A stretch of DNA of 64,000 nucleotides from Corticimicrobacter sp040137905. Lineage in GTDB: Bacteria; Pseudomonadota; Gammaproteobacteria; Burkholderiales; Burkholderiaceae_B. Within the stretch, counting starts at the first letter, position 1. Each line of letters opens with the position of its first letter. Made by a program: the position numbers and the translations under genes. Below are positions 1 to 10,035 of the stretch, piece by piece. The stretch is from contig NZ_JBEFDG010000017.1 of assembly GCF_040137905.1 (NCBI RefSeq), positions 1-64,000 of the forward strand. Reading direction: 5' to 3'. The notes under the pieces were generated by a model, which ran no database searches, was not told the DNA's origin, and saw only the letters and a program-made list of their open reading frames with translations.

Positions 1-1028
1 ACCACCTCGCCGCCACGACGCGCAACACCCATGCTGTTGCCCGCCAGTTGATCCGCCTGTCTCGCATTGTCCGCATTCTGCTTGACCGTGCCCGACAACT
101 CTTCCATGCTCGCCGCCGTCTCTTCCAGCGATGCCGCCTGCTGCTCCGTACGACTGCTCAGATCCGTATTGCCCTGCGCAATCTCCGTCGAGCCCGTGTT
201 GATCTCGTCAACACCCTGACGTACCTGCGCTATCACCCGCGTCAGGCTCTCCTGCATCTTGCGCAGCGACACAAACAACTGACCAATCTCGTTGCGTGAC
301 GTCGCGTCAACCCGGTGCGTCAGGTCGCCGGCAGCCACCAGCCCCAGGGCTTCACCAGCCTGAGCCAGCGGGCGCAACACAGAGCGGGAAATATAGAGCC
401 AGCATCCCAGCGCCAGCACCAACGCGACGACCAGCAAGATGGCAGCACCTATCGTGGCAATATCCGTTTGCCGCGCAGCATCACCCGTCAGATTTGCATA
501 CAGTTCACGCGCCCAGACAAAATAGGCATCGAATTGCCGATTCAGTTCCGCCACGTATTGGTCACGATCTGCCGCCCGCGAGGGCGAGGCATATTCAGTA
601 TCATCGCCATCACCGAAACCCTGCACGGCATTTGCGGCCATGCCCAGATAGCCCTTGAGCGCCTGATCGATGCTGTCGGAGATTTTCTGCCCTTCCGGAT
701 CCTTGGGCGCATCATGAAACCGCCGGAAGATACTTTCGATTTTCTGCTCGGTTTCCTTGGCTTTGGCCACATTGGCCTTTACACCATTGGGATTGTTCAG
801 CAGGTAATCCCGGTGCGACAGCGCCAGGTAAAGGCGGTTTTCATTGAGGGCAGCGCGCAATGACGTCAGCACTTCGACGCGGTTCGTCGCCACGTCATAG
901 AGATTCTGGAAGCCTTGTTCAGAACGCTGGGCGTTATTCCATGTAAAGCCAATCGCCAACAACAGCCCTGACACAAACAAAGACAGCACCAGCAACATAC
1001 CCGTGCGGACGGTGAGATTCTTCAGCAC
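1..1028 (-). CDS. methyl-accepting chemotaxis protein, C-terminus cut by window edge
   Basis: Membrane chemoreceptor that would signal through CheW/CheA. The GTG start at 1028 follows an AGGGAG box by about 7 bases. About 342 residues are visible: TM1 near 8-28, a periplasmic sensor region to about 188, TM2 near 190-212, a HAMP domain to about 265, then the first part of the cytoplasmic signalling coiled coil. The coiled coil includes the methylation-type helix (RTEQQAASLEETAASMEEL). The conserved hairpin tip lies beyond the left edge. The gene sits downstream of flgL and is separated from it by a hairpin terminator. The sensor region does not identify the ligand. The receptor family is certain; the specificity is not. 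Confidence 0.93.
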   Translation of the reverse strand, partial: MLKNLTVRTGMLLVLSLFVSGLLLAIGFTWNNAQRSEQGFQNLYDVATNRVEVLTSLRAALNENRLYLALSHRDYLLNNPNGVKANVAKAKETEQKIESIFRRFHDAPKDPEGQKISDSIDQALKGYLGMAANAVQGFGDGDDTEYASPSRAADRDQYVAELNRQFDAYFVWARELYANLTGDAARQTDIATIGAAILLVVALVLALGCWLYISRSVLRPLAQAGEALGLVAAGDLTHRVDATSRNEIGQLFVSLRKMQESLTRVIAQVRQGVDEINTGSTEIAQGNTDLSSRTEQQAASLEETAASMEELSGTVKQNADNARQADQLAGNSMGVARRGGEV

Positions 1029-1094
1029 TCGCTACTCCCTATCAACTTTCAACAATCTTATCGTGCTGCAGCGCAAAATCAATCCGGGAAAACC

Positions 1095-1122
1095 AAGCGG
1101 CCTGTCGTGAAACAGGCCGCTT
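1095..1122 (-). terminator. rho-independent terminator after flgL
   Basis: An 11-bp perfect stem (AAGCGGCCTGT / ACAGGCCGCTT) with a 6-base loop lies 16 bases past the flgL stop. On the minus strand it is followed by GGTTTTCCC. It would end the flgB-flgL transcript before the chemoreceptor gene. Confidence 0.75.
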
Positions 1123-1137
1123 TGGGGTGACTTCCGG

Positions 1138-2409
1138 TTATCGCTGCGAGTTCAGCAAGGACAATCCCTGTATGCGTTGGAATGCAAGCATGGAGGCCTC
1201 GAACGCATTGCTCTGGAAAAGCAGCATGCTGTACATCTCGACCATATCCATTTCGCTGCTGCCTTCCAGACTGGTCATCTGTGCGCTGTAGCTCAGTGCA
1301 CGCAGGCTGCTGTTGGTGTCGAGTGCTGTCAGTTCATTCATGCGCGCGCCGATGGACGCACGCACCGTCAGTACATTGTCGAAATTATTGGACAGTTTGG
1401 CACTGGCTTCACTCATGGCGTTACGAAACACGGCCACACTGGCCGGATCGTTCATATCCACCTGATCCAGGGCATCAATCGCCGTCTTCAAGGTCGTAAA
1501 CATGTTCATATCGACATCAGAAGACGTAATGGGTGCCACAGTCACGACATCGTTGCCCGTGCCACCAGTACCCGGCGTACCACTCAGCTGGATTTTGACA
1601 TTGTTGGGCAGGGTCACCGTCAAGCCCGTAGCGGCATCATAGGCACCACTGATAGGCGGTACGACAGAGGTCGTGCCATCGGCCTGGCGAACATCGTAAG
1701 TACCTGCAGTGCCATCAAATACAATCGTGTAGCTATTGCTGTTGGAGGCCCCTCCAGCCGGTAATACCGGTGTGCCGACAACCAGCGTGGAATTGGATGT
1801 ACCTGCACCCGGTGCCACTGTTGCCACAACATCCCGTGAGCCAGGATTGGCCCGCTCGAAAATGTCGGAACCCAAATTGGACGAAGGCATCTGACGGGTT
1901 TGGTCGACCTGAATCATGCGTGGCTGGTTGCCACCCTGATAGTCACTCGTCACCCAACCATTCTGCACTTCGTAGGCAGGTGTCTGGCCCTGATTACCCG
2001 AGAAAATGTAGTGCCCGTTCCCGTCCGTCGCATTTGCCTGGGTATACAGGCTGGCATAAATTTCCTTCAGTTCCGTCGACAATGCGCGCAGATTCGACGG
2101 CGACAGGCTGCCATTGCCCGCATTGACCAGCTTCTCCTTCACGGAAGTCATGGATGTGACCACCGTATCGAGAGCCTCAAGCGATGTCTTGAGATTCTGC
2201 TCGGCCACATCACGGTTCTTTCCATGCTGGACATTCACTGCCTGGCTCTGGCTGACACTGATCGCCAACGAAGCAGCCAGAGGATCGTCTCCAGGTCGCA
2301 GCACCCGCTTACCCTGCGCAATTTGCTGGTAAAGCTGCGACATGTCACTTTGCTTGTTGTTCATTGTCGCAGTGCTGATGCTATACATGAGCGAGGTGCT
2401 GAGGCGCAT
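1138..2409 (-). CDS. flgL: flagellar hook-filament junction protein FlgL (HAP3)
   Basis: Second hook-filament junction protein, exported through the flagellar type III apparatus and placed between FlgK and the filament. The N-terminus (MRLSTSLMYSISTATMNN) and the flagellin-like coiled-coil ends are typical: an early GKRVLRPGDDPLAA segment and a late segment ending AFQRIQGLSLLN. At 423 residues it is longer than enteric FlgL (about 317); the extra length is in the middle (roughly 160-310), where a Gly/Thr/Ser-rich stretch suggests an exposed domain. It is the last gene of the flgBCDEFGHIJKL series, 54 bases after flgK. Confidence 0.95.
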   Translation of the reverse strand: MRLSTSLMYSISTATMNNKQSDMSQLYQQIAQGKRVLRPGDDPLAASLAISVSQSQAVNVQHGKNRDVAEQNLKTSLEALDTVVTSMTSVKEKLVNAGNGSLSPSNLRALSTELKEIYASLYTQANATDGNGHYIFSGNQGQTPAYEVQNGWVTSDYQGGNQPRMIQVDQTRQMPSSNLGSDIFERANPGSRDVVATVAPGAGTSNSTLVVGTPVLPAGGASNSNSYTIVFDGTAGTYDVRQADGTTSVVPPISGAYDAATGLTVTLPNNVKIQLSGTPGTGGTGNDVVTVAPITSSDVDMNMFTTLKTAIDALDQVDMNDPASVAVFRNAMSEASAKLSNNFDNVLTVRASIGARMNELTALDTNSSLRALSYSAQMTSLEGSSEMDMVEMYSMLLFQSNAFEASMLAFQRIQGLSLLNSQR

Positions 2410-2463
2410 GGCTTTATCCTGGTTATTCCGTCAATCTCGTAATCTATCTATTGCCAACCGCAA

Positions 2464-4128
2464 TCAGTTGCGCAGCCCCAGCAAGGTATCGAACAGTTGC
2501 GAACCCACATCAATGAGTTTTGCTGCCGCCCGGTACTGGTCAGAGAACTGCATCAAGCTCATCAATTCTTCATCCTGGTTCACACCTGACACATCCTGCT
2601 GTGCCTGTAGCCGTTGCGTCACCAGATTCTGCTGTGACTTGTTGGCGGTTTGGACCTCTCCGGTCTTGACACCAACCTTATTGATCAAACGCCCATAGGC
2701 ATCATTCGGGCTCAGGGTGCCATTCCCGAGAATCCGCTCCGTCCGCAGTTTGGCCAGCAGCAGGCCATTTTCACCATTGGTGGAGCCACCGGTACTGTCC
2801 GCTGCAGCAATTTTGTCAGGCTCGGTGATCGCCAGGGACAAATCACGCGCACCATGCCGAACCGGCTGAATTTGCCAGGAGTCACCAGCACTGGCCGTGG
2901 TCGGCAAAGTGTATTGCACTCCGTCAACGACCATATTGTCAGTCACCGGAGAATGCGTCTGGCCCGTCGTGAGATTGGTCAGCGTATAGGCACTGCCGTC
3001 GTACTTGAGTTCGTAGTCGTGGCCCGTCAACGCCTGGTTGGCAGGTGTCGTGCCACTATCGGCAAACTGCACCTGCAGCGGACCGGTCGTAGCCGCGTTA
3101 CGACCACTCGCAAGCGTGACAGGATTCGCGATATTGAAAAACGCCCCCCCCGGCTGCCCGAATGAATCCAGGCCTTTTTCATGCTGAGCATTGAAGGCCA
3201 GGGCCAATCCGGTTGCCAACCGCCCCAGGTCGTTCTGGACACTGTCGATGGTTTCACGGCGGAACGCCAGCAAGCCACCCAGTTGCCCGCCCTTGAGAAG
3301 ATCTTCCTTGAGCTCGACCTGATTGAAGCCACCACTGCTGTTAGGAGACGAATAAGCGATTACCGTGCGCGACGGATCGGCAGCCGAGCGAACGGCACTC
3401 AGCGGATAGACTCGCTCTCCGGACAACAATGTCTGCCCGTTGCCAATGCTCAGGCTGAAATACGAACCCTCTTCTGTGAAATTGACATCAACCAATTTAT
3501 TGAGTTCGCTGACCAACTGATCCCGCTGGTCATACAGATCATTGGGATGCTGACCATCGCGCGCGGTTGCCTTGGCGGAGACGATCTGCTTGTTCACATC
3601 GTTGATGCGCTCGACATAACTGTTGATCTGCTCTACCGTTGTCTGAATCTGGGTATTGAGATCGTCACGCTGGTTATTCAGGAAACGGTTGGCCTCATTG
3701 ATTTGCGTGACAAGGCTCTGTGCCTGTCCCAGCATCTCCTGACGGGTCGCAGGCATGCCGGGCTGGCTGGCCACAGCATCGACACTATCAAAAAATTTGG
3801 TCAGAGCAGGATGAATCCCTGTCGCCTTGTCTGCCAGCAAATCATTCAACTGCCCGATCTGCCCTGCATAGGCGGCATAAAAAGACTGTGTTGAACTGGC
3901 GGTCACCAATTGACGAAACCGGAAGTCGTCGTACTGGCGCACGACACCATCAATCTGCACGCCTCGACCGATAAACCCGTTACCCGATAGCGTGGCCCCT
4001 GCCGTGGAGGTCAGGGCCTTCTGACGATTGAATCCAACCGTATCCACGTTGTTCAGGTTGTGGCCCGTGGTGTCCAGCTTGATGCGGGCCGCATTGATAC
4101 CTGCCACGCCAAGGTTGTATAGATTCAT
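2464..4128 (-). CDS. flgK: flagellar hook-filament junction protein FlgK (HAP1)
   Basis: First hook-filament junction protein, sitting on the finished hook. At 554 residues it is close to the enteric protein (about 547). The N-terminus MNLYNLGVAGINAARIKLD followed by GHNLNNVDTVGFNRQ is the rod/hook-family signature. The C-terminus (SLMQFSDQYRAAAKLIDVG, ending in a hydrophobic amphipathic helix) matches the axial-protein pattern. It lies between flgJ and flgL on the same strand and would be exported late with its chaperone FlgN, which is encoded at 12967. Confidence 0.97.
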   Translation of the reverse strand: MNLYNLGVAGINAARIKLDTTGHNLNNVDTVGFNRQKALTSTAGATLSGNGFIGRGVQIDGVVRQYDDFRFRQLVTASSTQSFYAAYAGQIGQLNDLLADKATGIHPALTKFFDSVDAVASQPGMPATRQEMLGQAQSLVTQINEANRFLNNQRDDLNTQIQTTVEQINSYVERINDVNKQIVSAKATARDGQHPNDLYDQRDQLVSELNKLVDVNFTEEGSYFSLSIGNGQTLLSGERVYPLSAVRSAADPSRTVIAYSSPNSSGGFNQVELKEDLLKGGQLGGLLAFRRETIDSVQNDLGRLATGLALAFNAQHEKGLDSFGQPGGAFFNIANPVTLASGRNAATTGPLQVQFADSGTTPANQALTGHDYELKYDGSAYTLTNLTTGQTHSPVTDNMVVDGVQYTLPTTASAGDSWQIQPVRHGARDLSLAITEPDKIAAADSTGGSTNGENGLLLAKLRTERILGNGTLSPNDAYGRLINKVGVKTGEVQTANKSQQNLVTQRLQAQQDVSGVNQDEELMSLMQFSDQYRAAAKLIDVGSQLFDTLLGLRN

Positions 4129-4186
4129 CGTCTTGCACTCTTAATGTCTATGATCCAACACTATAACGGCACGCAGGGCGCATTCT

Positions 4187-5230
4187 TTAGTGTGGACCCA
4201 TCTGGGCCATGACGCGGATCAGCTTGTCCGCATAGCGTGGGTCGGTTGCATAGCCTGCTGCCTGGACAGCACGTGCCGCCTGATGCTCGGTGGTTGCATC
4301 CATAACGGCCTGGTAGCGCGGGCTGCGACTGATCAGCCGCGCATAATCGGCAAACGACTCCTCGTAGGAGTCATAAGCGCGAAACGGCTGCATGACTTTC
4401 TGCGCCACGCCGTCCTGATACTCGGTTGTCATGACGTGCACGACCTTGCCTTTCCAGCTGCCCGTCGCCTTGATACCGAACAGATTATGACTGCTGCGAC
4501 CATCCGCGTGACGGATTTCACGCTGCCCCCAGCCGGATTCGAGAGCCGCCTGGGCCAGCATCAGGCGAGCCGGCACGCCACTATCTTCGGCAATATTGCG
4601 GGCCTGCGGTGCCATGCGCGCCACGAAGTCGACGACATGCTGCGGTGCTCCGGCTGCCAGCGCCTCGCTGACTGCCTGCTGGCGCTGAATGCCGGCTGCA
4701 CGCGGCACTCGGGTCTGCGCAGCCAGTTGCGGGTCCTGCTGCGTCATGACATCCATCAGATTGGCCACGCCCGGTGACTGCACCTCGGCTTCCCAGGTAC
4801 GCAGATGCCGGTCATTGCCGTCATGAACCGGCAGTGCACTCAGGAAATCATCATCTTCGTTGGTCTGGAGGGCTGCTTGCCCCAGCGCTCCGGCAGGCAG
4901 CCCGGTACCCATGCCCTGCTGCATTTGCTGCAGAATCGCCTGGGCCAGCCCGATCCCGGGATTGGAGAGATCCATCGCCAGTTGTTCATCACGCATGGAC
5001 TCCAGCAGCCGGGTCTGGTCGCTGTCGAACAGCCCCTCGCGCGGCGTGGCCTCGCGCATGCGCTTGAGCAATATGTTGAGAAACAGCGACTCGAATTGCT
5101 GTGCCACCTGCTGCTGTGCCGCCCGCGATTCGGGCGTACGCTGTACCGTACCGCGCAAGCTATCCAGCTCGCGTACATCAAAAACCATATTGGCGCGGTA
5201 CTGCAGGGAATCCGATGAATCAATCGCCAT
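4187..5230 (-). CDS. flgJ: flagellar rod-assembly protein / peptidoglycan hydrolase FlgJ
   Basis: Two-domain rod scaffold. The N-terminal rod-binding domain (about 30-110, with FLNILLKRMREATP) caps the growing rod. The C-terminal glucosaminidase domain (about 190-347) opens the murein; its catalytic Glu is in ALESGWGQREI. At 347 residues it is somewhat longer than enteric FlgJ (about 313), with a longer linker. The start at 5230 keeps the usual short N-terminal tail; M15 is a possible alternative. It lies 18 bases after flgI. Confidence 0.96.
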   Translation of the reverse strand: MAIDSSDSLQYRANMVFDVRELDSLRGTVQRTPESRAAQQQVAQQFESLFLNILLKRMREATPREGLFDSDQTRLLESMRDEQLAMDLSNPGIGLAQAILQQMQQGMGTGLPAGALGQAALQTNEDDDFLSALPVHDGNDRHLRTWEAEVQSPGVANLMDVMTQQDPQLAAQTRVPRAAGIQRQQAVSEALAAGAPQHVVDFVARMAPQARNIAEDSGVPARLMLAQAALESGWGQREIRHADGRSSHNLFGIKATGSWKGKVVHVMTTEYQDGVAQKVMQPFRAYDSYEESFADYARLISRSPRYQAVMDATTEHQAARAVQAAGYATDPRYADKLIRVMAQMGPH

Positions 5231-5248
5231 GATCGCGTACTGCCCGCC

Positions 5249-6373
5249 TCAGATGATTTCAAGTTCGGCGCGCAAGGCACCCGCCGTCTGCATTGCCTGC
5301 AGGATGGACAACAGGTCCTGTGGCGTAGCGCCCAGGGCATTGAGTGCATTGACCACATCAGACAGGCGCGTACTGGTCTTGACCAATTGCAGCCCCCCCC
5401 CTTCCTGGCGCATGCTGATTTCTGTCTGTGGCACCACCACCGTCTGACCATCGGTAAATGGCGTATCAGGCTGGCTGACCGCAGCACTGCGATTGATGAT
5501 CACGGAAATGTTGCCGTGCGCCACGGCCGCTTCATCGATCGTGACATTGCGGTTCATGACCACCGAACCGGTACGGGCATTGATGATGACCTTGGCCACG
5601 GCCGGAGCCCGTCGCACCTCGATATTCTCGAGCTGGGACAGGAATGCCGGCACAGCCGATGGATCAAGCGGGCCCCGGATCTGCACCAGTCGACCATCAA
5701 GCGCCTGGGCTGCTCCCGAGCCGAACTTCTGATTGATGGCGTTGACCACGTTCTGGGTCGTGCCGAAATCCGAATCCATCATCTCTAGATGGATCAGGCC
5801 ATCCTGGGCCAGCATGGTCGGCACGGGACGTTCGACGATCGCGCCGTTGGAAATACGTCCACCATTGAGCTGGTTGACCTGCACGCTGCTGCCCCCCGCA
5901 GAGGCACCGGCACCACCGACCAGCATATTGCCCTGGGCAATCGCATAGACTTGCCCATCAACCCCCTTGAGCGGCGTCATCAGGAGCGTACCGCCGCGCA
6001 GGCTCTTGGCATTCCCCATCGACGACACCACGACGTCCAGCGTCTGGCCTGGACGGGCAAAGGCTGGCAGGGTCGTGGTCACCATAACGGCGGCGACGTT
6101 CTTGAGCTGCATGTTTGTACCAGGCGGCACGGTAATGCCAAGCTGCGACAGCATGTTGGTCAGGCTCTGCTGCGTAAAGGGCGTCTGGCGGACCTGATCG
6201 CCACTGCCATCAAGCCCGACCACCAGCCCGTAGCCGATCAGCGGATTGCCGCGCGCACCCTGGACATTGGCCAAATCCTTGATGCGTTCGGGTGCCGCAG
6301 TTGCAGGCCCTGCCAGCATTGCAGACAGCAGGATGGATGAGAGACAGGCGAGAATTCGGTTCCAGGACATCAT
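5249..6373 (-). CDS. flgI: flagellar P-ring protein FlgI
   Basis: Periplasmic protein that polymerises into the P ring around the distal rod, in the murein layer. A Sec signal peptide is visible (about 1-26, cleaved near GPATA-AP). It is followed by the invariant family start ERIKDLANVQGARGNPLIGYG. At 374 residues it has the normal length. It is packed between flgH (3-base gap) and flgJ, as in related operons. Confidence 0.97.
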   Translation of the reverse strand: MMSWNRILACLSSILLSAMLAGPATAAPERIKDLANVQGARGNPLIGYGLVVGLDGSGDQVRQTPFTQQSLTNMLSQLGITVPPGTNMQLKNVAAVMVTTTLPAFARPGQTLDVVVSSMGNAKSLRGGTLLMTPLKGVDGQVYAIAQGNMLVGGAGASAGGSSVQVNQLNGGRISNGAIVERPVPTMLAQDGLIHLEMMDSDFGTTQNVVNAINQKFGSGAAQALDGRLVQIRGPLDPSAVPAFLSQLENIEVRRAPAVAKVIINARTGSVVMNRNVTIDEAAVAHGNISVIINRSAAVSQPDTPFTDGQTVVVPQTEISMRQEGGGLQLVKTSTRLSDVVNALNALGATPQDLLSILQAMQTAGALRAELEII

Positions 6374-6376
6374 GGA

Positions 6377-7099
6377 TCAGAAGGGCGAAGCTATCAGGAA
6401 AAAGCGCTGCAGCCAGCCCATGGTCTGAACTTCGTCCATGGTGCCCTTGCTGCGGTACTCGATGCGTGCATCGGCGACCTGGGTCGAAGATACGGAGTTC
6501 GTATTGCCATTGATCGTGCGTGGATCGACCACCCCCGAAAACCGGACATATTCGCTGCCCCGGTTGATGGCAATCTGCTTCTCACCGGCAACCTGCAGGT
6601 TGCCGTTGGGCAGGACGCCGATCACGGTCGTCGTGATCGTTCCGGAAACAGTATTGTTGGCGCTGCTGTTGCCTGTGCCCTGCGCCTGGTTATTACCCGA
6701 GAGAGTCGTGTTCTGCCGGTCCCCAAAAGCACCAGGAAGGATTGCCGGCGTAGCGTCGAATGTCATCCCCACCCCACCAGTACGATTGGTGTTCGTGGAA
6801 ACACCCTTGGCCGCATTGGTGCGTTCGTTAAGCACGATCGTCACGATATCGCCGGTATTGCGCGGCCGGCGATCCTCGAACAGCGGGTAGTTGCCATAGG
6901 CAGAATTGCTGTAGATCGATCCATTGGGCACTCGCACCTCCGCCAGTGGTGGCGGTGGCGGTGCCGTGAGAGGCCCCACCACGACGGGCTCGGGCGGCAC
7001 CAGGGCACACCCCCCCAAACCCAGGAGGGCGATACCGCCCAGCAAGGCCAGCCGGCGTACTGCATCACGCCACACCACTGCATTCCACACTGCGATCAT
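6377..7099 (-). CDS. flgH: flagellar L-ring lipoprotein FlgH
   Basis: Outer-membrane lipoprotein forming the L ring. The signal sequence ends in a lipobox (LGLGGC), so the mature protein begins with a lipidated Cys. The family core is present (SIYSNSAYGNYPLFEDRR, then DIVTIVLNERTNA and the C-terminal VDPRTINGNTNSVSSTQVAD). I chose the ATG at 7099 (240 residues) because an AGGCGG box lies 9 bases upstream. An in-frame GTG at 7108 is possible but sits directly on that box. Confidence 0.95.
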   Translation of the reverse strand: MIAVWNAVVWRDAVRRLALLGGIALLGLGGCALVPPEPVVVGPLTAPPPPPLAEVRVPNGSIYSNSAYGNYPLFEDRRPRNTGDIVTIVLNERTNAAKGVSTNTNRTGGVGMTFDATPAILPGAFGDRQNTTLSGNNQAQGTGNSSANNTVSGTITTTVIGVLPNGNLQVAGEKQIAINRGSEYVRFSGVVDPRTINGNTNSVSSTQVADARIEYRSKGTMDEVQTMGWLQRFFLIASPF

Positions 7100-7117
7100 G
7101 CCCGACACCCGCCTGTC

Positions 7118-7903
7118 TTACAGTTGCGTCAAGCGCGCCAGCATCTGGTCCGACGTCGAGACGGCCTTGCTGTTGATTTCGTAGGCCCGCTGGGTCGTGA
7201 TCATGTTGACCAGTTCCTCGGCCACGTTGACGTTGGACGTTTCGAGGTATTCCTGTGCCAGCGTGCCAGCACCATCGAGCCCGGGTTGCAGAACATTGGC
7301 AGGACCGGACGAATCCGTTTCGAGATACAGATTCTGGCCGATGCTTTGCAAGCCGGTCGGATTGATGAAGGTCGCCACCTGCAACTGCCCTACCTGCACG
7401 CTGGTACCTGCTGCACCGGGCTGGGTCACGGACACCGTACCATCCTTGCCGATCGTCATCTGGAGCGCATTGTCGGGAATATTGATCGGCGGCTGGATCA
7501 CGTAGCCGCCGGCCGTGACGAGCTGTCCGTTCTGGTCTTTCTGAAGTGCGCCATCACGGGTATAGGCCAGCGTACCATCCGGCATCTCGACCTCGAAGAA
7601 ACCACGTCCCTCGATCGCCACATGCATTTCGTTGCCTGTCTGGTTCATATTGCCATCGGTCTGAACCCGAGCTACGGCCACCACTCGTGCACCCGTACCC
7701 AGTTGCAGGCCAGACGGCAACTGGTTGGCATCGCCGACCTGTGCACCCGGCTGGCGCAAGGTCTGATACATCAGATCCTCGAACACGGCGCGCGAACGCT
7801 TGAAGCCATTGGTACTGACGTTGGCCAGGTTGTTGGAGATGACGTCCATCCCCATTTGCTGGGTTTCCAGCCCGGTCTTGGCAATCCACAGCGAACGGAT
7901 CAT
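7118..7903 (-). CDS. flgG: flagellar distal rod protein FlgG
   Basis: Distal rod subunit (261 residues, the standard size of about 260). The N-terminal rod/hook signature is clear (MIRSLWIAKTGLETQQMGMD and SNNLANVSTNGFKRSRA). The C-terminal signature is also clear (YLETSNVNVAEELVNMI). It follows flgF by 48 bases and precedes flgH by 18 bases. Confidence 0.97.
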   Translation of the reverse strand: MIRSLWIAKTGLETQQMGMDVISNNLANVSTNGFKRSRAVFEDLMYQTLRQPGAQVGDANQLPSGLQLGTGARVVAVARVQTDGNMNQTGNEMHVAIEGRGFFEVEMPDGTLAYTRDGALQKDQNGQLVTAGGYVIQPPINIPDNALQMTIGKDGTVSVTQPGAAGTSVQVGQLQVATFINPTGLQSIGQNLYLETDSSGPANVLQPGLDGAGTLAQEYLETSNVNVAEELVNMITTQRAYEINSKAVSTSDQMLARLTQL

Positions 7904-7951
7904 GATTGCTTTACTCCATTTGCACCCGCAGATACGGGCATCAATAATTCA

Positions 7952-8710
7952 TCAGTTGGCAGGAGACAGAATGGCATTGGCACGCTGGGCATTGCCATCA
8001 GCGTGCTGAATCACCTTCATCTGCATTTCGAAACGGCGGGCATTGTTGATCATGCCCACCATGGCAGCCGCAGGATTGACATTGCTGCCCTCCAGCGCGC
8101 CGGATACGATACCGATCGTCGGATCGTTGGGGAGCGGGCCTGCTGGCTGGCCGTTCGGCCCAACCGGGCGAAACAGACCATCATCGCCACGCACCAGTTC
8201 ACCAGGGCCCGCATTGACACGCTTGATCTGCCCCAGTGCCACGACATCATTGGGTGGATCGCCTGCGCCCAGTGCCACCAGTGTGCCATCGGTGGAGAAG
8301 GTCAACCGTGCCCGCTCAGGGACATCGATCTGTCCACCGTCGGCCGACACGACCGGATTACCCTGTGCCGTACGCAGCACGCCATCGACACCGACCTGGA
8401 AACTGCCAGCCCGGGTGTAGGCCTCGCCATTGGGCGTCTGAACAGCAAACCAGCCCTGCCCGGCAACCGCCACATCCAGCTCTCGCCCCGTCGTCTGCAG
8501 CACACCTTGCGAGAAATCAGCGCCCGGTGTGGTCATGACTGTGGCCACACGCGTCGGCAGTCCTTCACCGACGATGGGCACGGCGCGATACGCCGCGATT
8601 TCGGCGCGAAACCCCGGCGTATTGATATTGGCCATGTTGTTGCTGAGCGCGGCCTGGTTTTCCAGGGTCCGCGCCGCACCACCTGCCGCAGTGAACAGAA
8701 TGCGATCCAT
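7952..8710 (-). CDS. flgF: flagellar proximal rod protein FlgF
   Basis: Proximal rod subunit of 252 residues. The N-terminus (MDRILFTAAGGAARTLENQ, then NNMANINTPGFRAEI) and the C-terminus (GALEGSNVNPAAAMVGMIN) fit FlgF rather than FlgG or FlgE. Only 2 bases separate it from the flgE stop, so translation is probably coupled. Confidence 0.96.
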   Translation of the reverse strand: MDRILFTAAGGAARTLENQAALSNNMANINTPGFRAEIAAYRAVPIVGEGLPTRVATVMTTPGADFSQGVLQTTGRELDVAVAGQGWFAVQTPNGEAYTRAGSFQVGVDGVLRTAQGNPVVSADGGQIDVPERARLTFSTDGTLVALGAGDPPNDVVALGQIKRVNAGPGELVRGDDGLFRPVGPNGQPAGPLPNDPTIGIVSGALEGSNVNPAAAMVGMINNARRFEMQMKVIQHADGNAQRANAILSPAN

Positions 8711-8712
8711 GC

Positions 8713-9936
8713 TCAGCGCATCGTGACCAGCGTCTGCATGATCTGATCCTGCGTCTTGATCGTCTGCGCATTGGCCTGATAGGTCCGCTGCGCAATGATC
8801 ATGTTGACCAGTTCCTGGCTCATGTCCACGTTGGACTCTTCAATGGAGCTACCCTTGATCACAGCCAGGCCATTTGTGCCAGGTTGTCCCAAGTTGGCAG
8901 GCCCGGAAGCGGAGGTCTCGACCCAGGCATTGCCACCACGCGGCTGAAGCCCTTGCAGGTTGTTGAAATCGGCCAGGGCCAGCACACCCACAATACGATT
9001 CTGGTCGTTCGTGTATTTGGCTACGAGCGTACCATCCCGATCAACCGACACGCTGGCATATTCGCCTGTGGCATAGCCATCCTGCAACAGGTTGGCACTG
9101 GCCTCGCCGCCAAACTGGGTGGCGTTATTGAAATTGGTTGTAATTGCCAGTGGTGCCGCCGGGGAAGTTGTACCGCCCGGAGCAGCAAAATTCAATACGT
9201 TATTACCACCCGACTGCAAAACGCCTTCATTGTTGAAGGTCATCTGGAACGAGGTAGCCGGCCCGCCACCTACCACCATAGGACTCGATCCCAGATAGGG
9301 ATGGACATCCCACACGCTATTGCCGCTTGCGGCATCACGCTTGACAAAGTACAACTTGAGTTCATGCGCATTGCCCAACGAGTCGTACACCGTACGTGGT
9401 TCAGCCTTGGTATAGGTGCTGGCATCCTCAGGGTCAAATGCCGGGGTAGCGGGCTTGACTGGTGCATTTGCATTGAGCGTCAGCTTGGATGCAGTCAGGG
9501 TCGTCGTCGCGCGCGGCGGTATGTTTTCGACAGGCACAACCAGAGGTATGGGATCCGTGCCAACCGCACCTGCGGCATATCCCGTGAGCTGCTGCCCCTG
9601 GATATTGACGATCTTGTGATCCTTGTCCTTGTAGAACTGGCCATTACGGGTATACATCACCGAGCCACTGGTATCCACCACGCGGAAAAACCCCTTGGGG
9701 CCATCAATGGCCATATCGAGCTCGCCGCCACTGCCCGTGATGTTGCCCGTCGTGAACCGCTGGCTCACCCCAGTGAACTGCACACCCAGACCCACACGTG
9801 AACTGGCGTACACATCAGCAAAAGTAGCCGATCCAGCCTTGAAACCCACCGTACCGGAGTTGGCAATGTTGTTGCCGATAACGTCCAGATTTTGCGACGC
9901 GGCGTTCAGGCCGCTCAAACCTTGTCCGAAACCCAT
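8713..9936 (-). CDS. flgE: flagellar hook protein FlgE
   Basis: Hook subunit of 407 residues, similar to enteric FlgE (about 402). The N-terminus is MGFGQGLSGLNAASQNLDV with GNNIANSGTVGFKAGS. The C-terminus has EESNVDMSQELVNMIIAQR. The central D1/D2 region (about 140-330) is more variable. It lies 99 bases after flgD, which encodes the hook cap. Confidence 0.97.
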   Translation of the reverse strand: MGFGQGLSGLNAASQNLDVIGNNIANSGTVGFKAGSATFADVYASSRVGLGVQFTGVSQRFTTGNITGSGGELDMAIDGPKGFFRVVDTSGSVMYTRNGQFYKDKDHKIVNIQGQQLTGYAAGAVGTDPIPLVVPVENIPPRATTTLTASKLTLNANAPVKPATPAFDPEDASTYTKAEPRTVYDSLGNAHELKLYFVKRDAASGNSVWDVHPYLGSSPMVVGGGPATSFQMTFNNEGVLQSGGNNVLNFAAPGGTTSPAAPLAITTNFNNATQFGGEASANLLQDGYATGEYASVSVDRDGTLVAKYTNDQNRIVGVLALADFNNLQGLQPRGGNAWVETSASGPANLGQPGTNGLAVIKGSSIEESNVDMSQELVNMIIAQRTYQANAQTIKTQDQIMQTLVTMR

Positions 9937-10035
9937 AATTGAACCTCACTTACCTTGATTTGCTGTTGAACCCTCCGACCCGGAACTGCTTCATGCCGCT
10001 GCCGACAGCCTGAAGCCTGGTCCGATCGGACTCAA

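Noticed and set aside
7124..8746. Open frame of 540 codons opposite flgG/flgF
   Set aside because: It spans two conserved rod genes and their junction on the other strand, with no motif.
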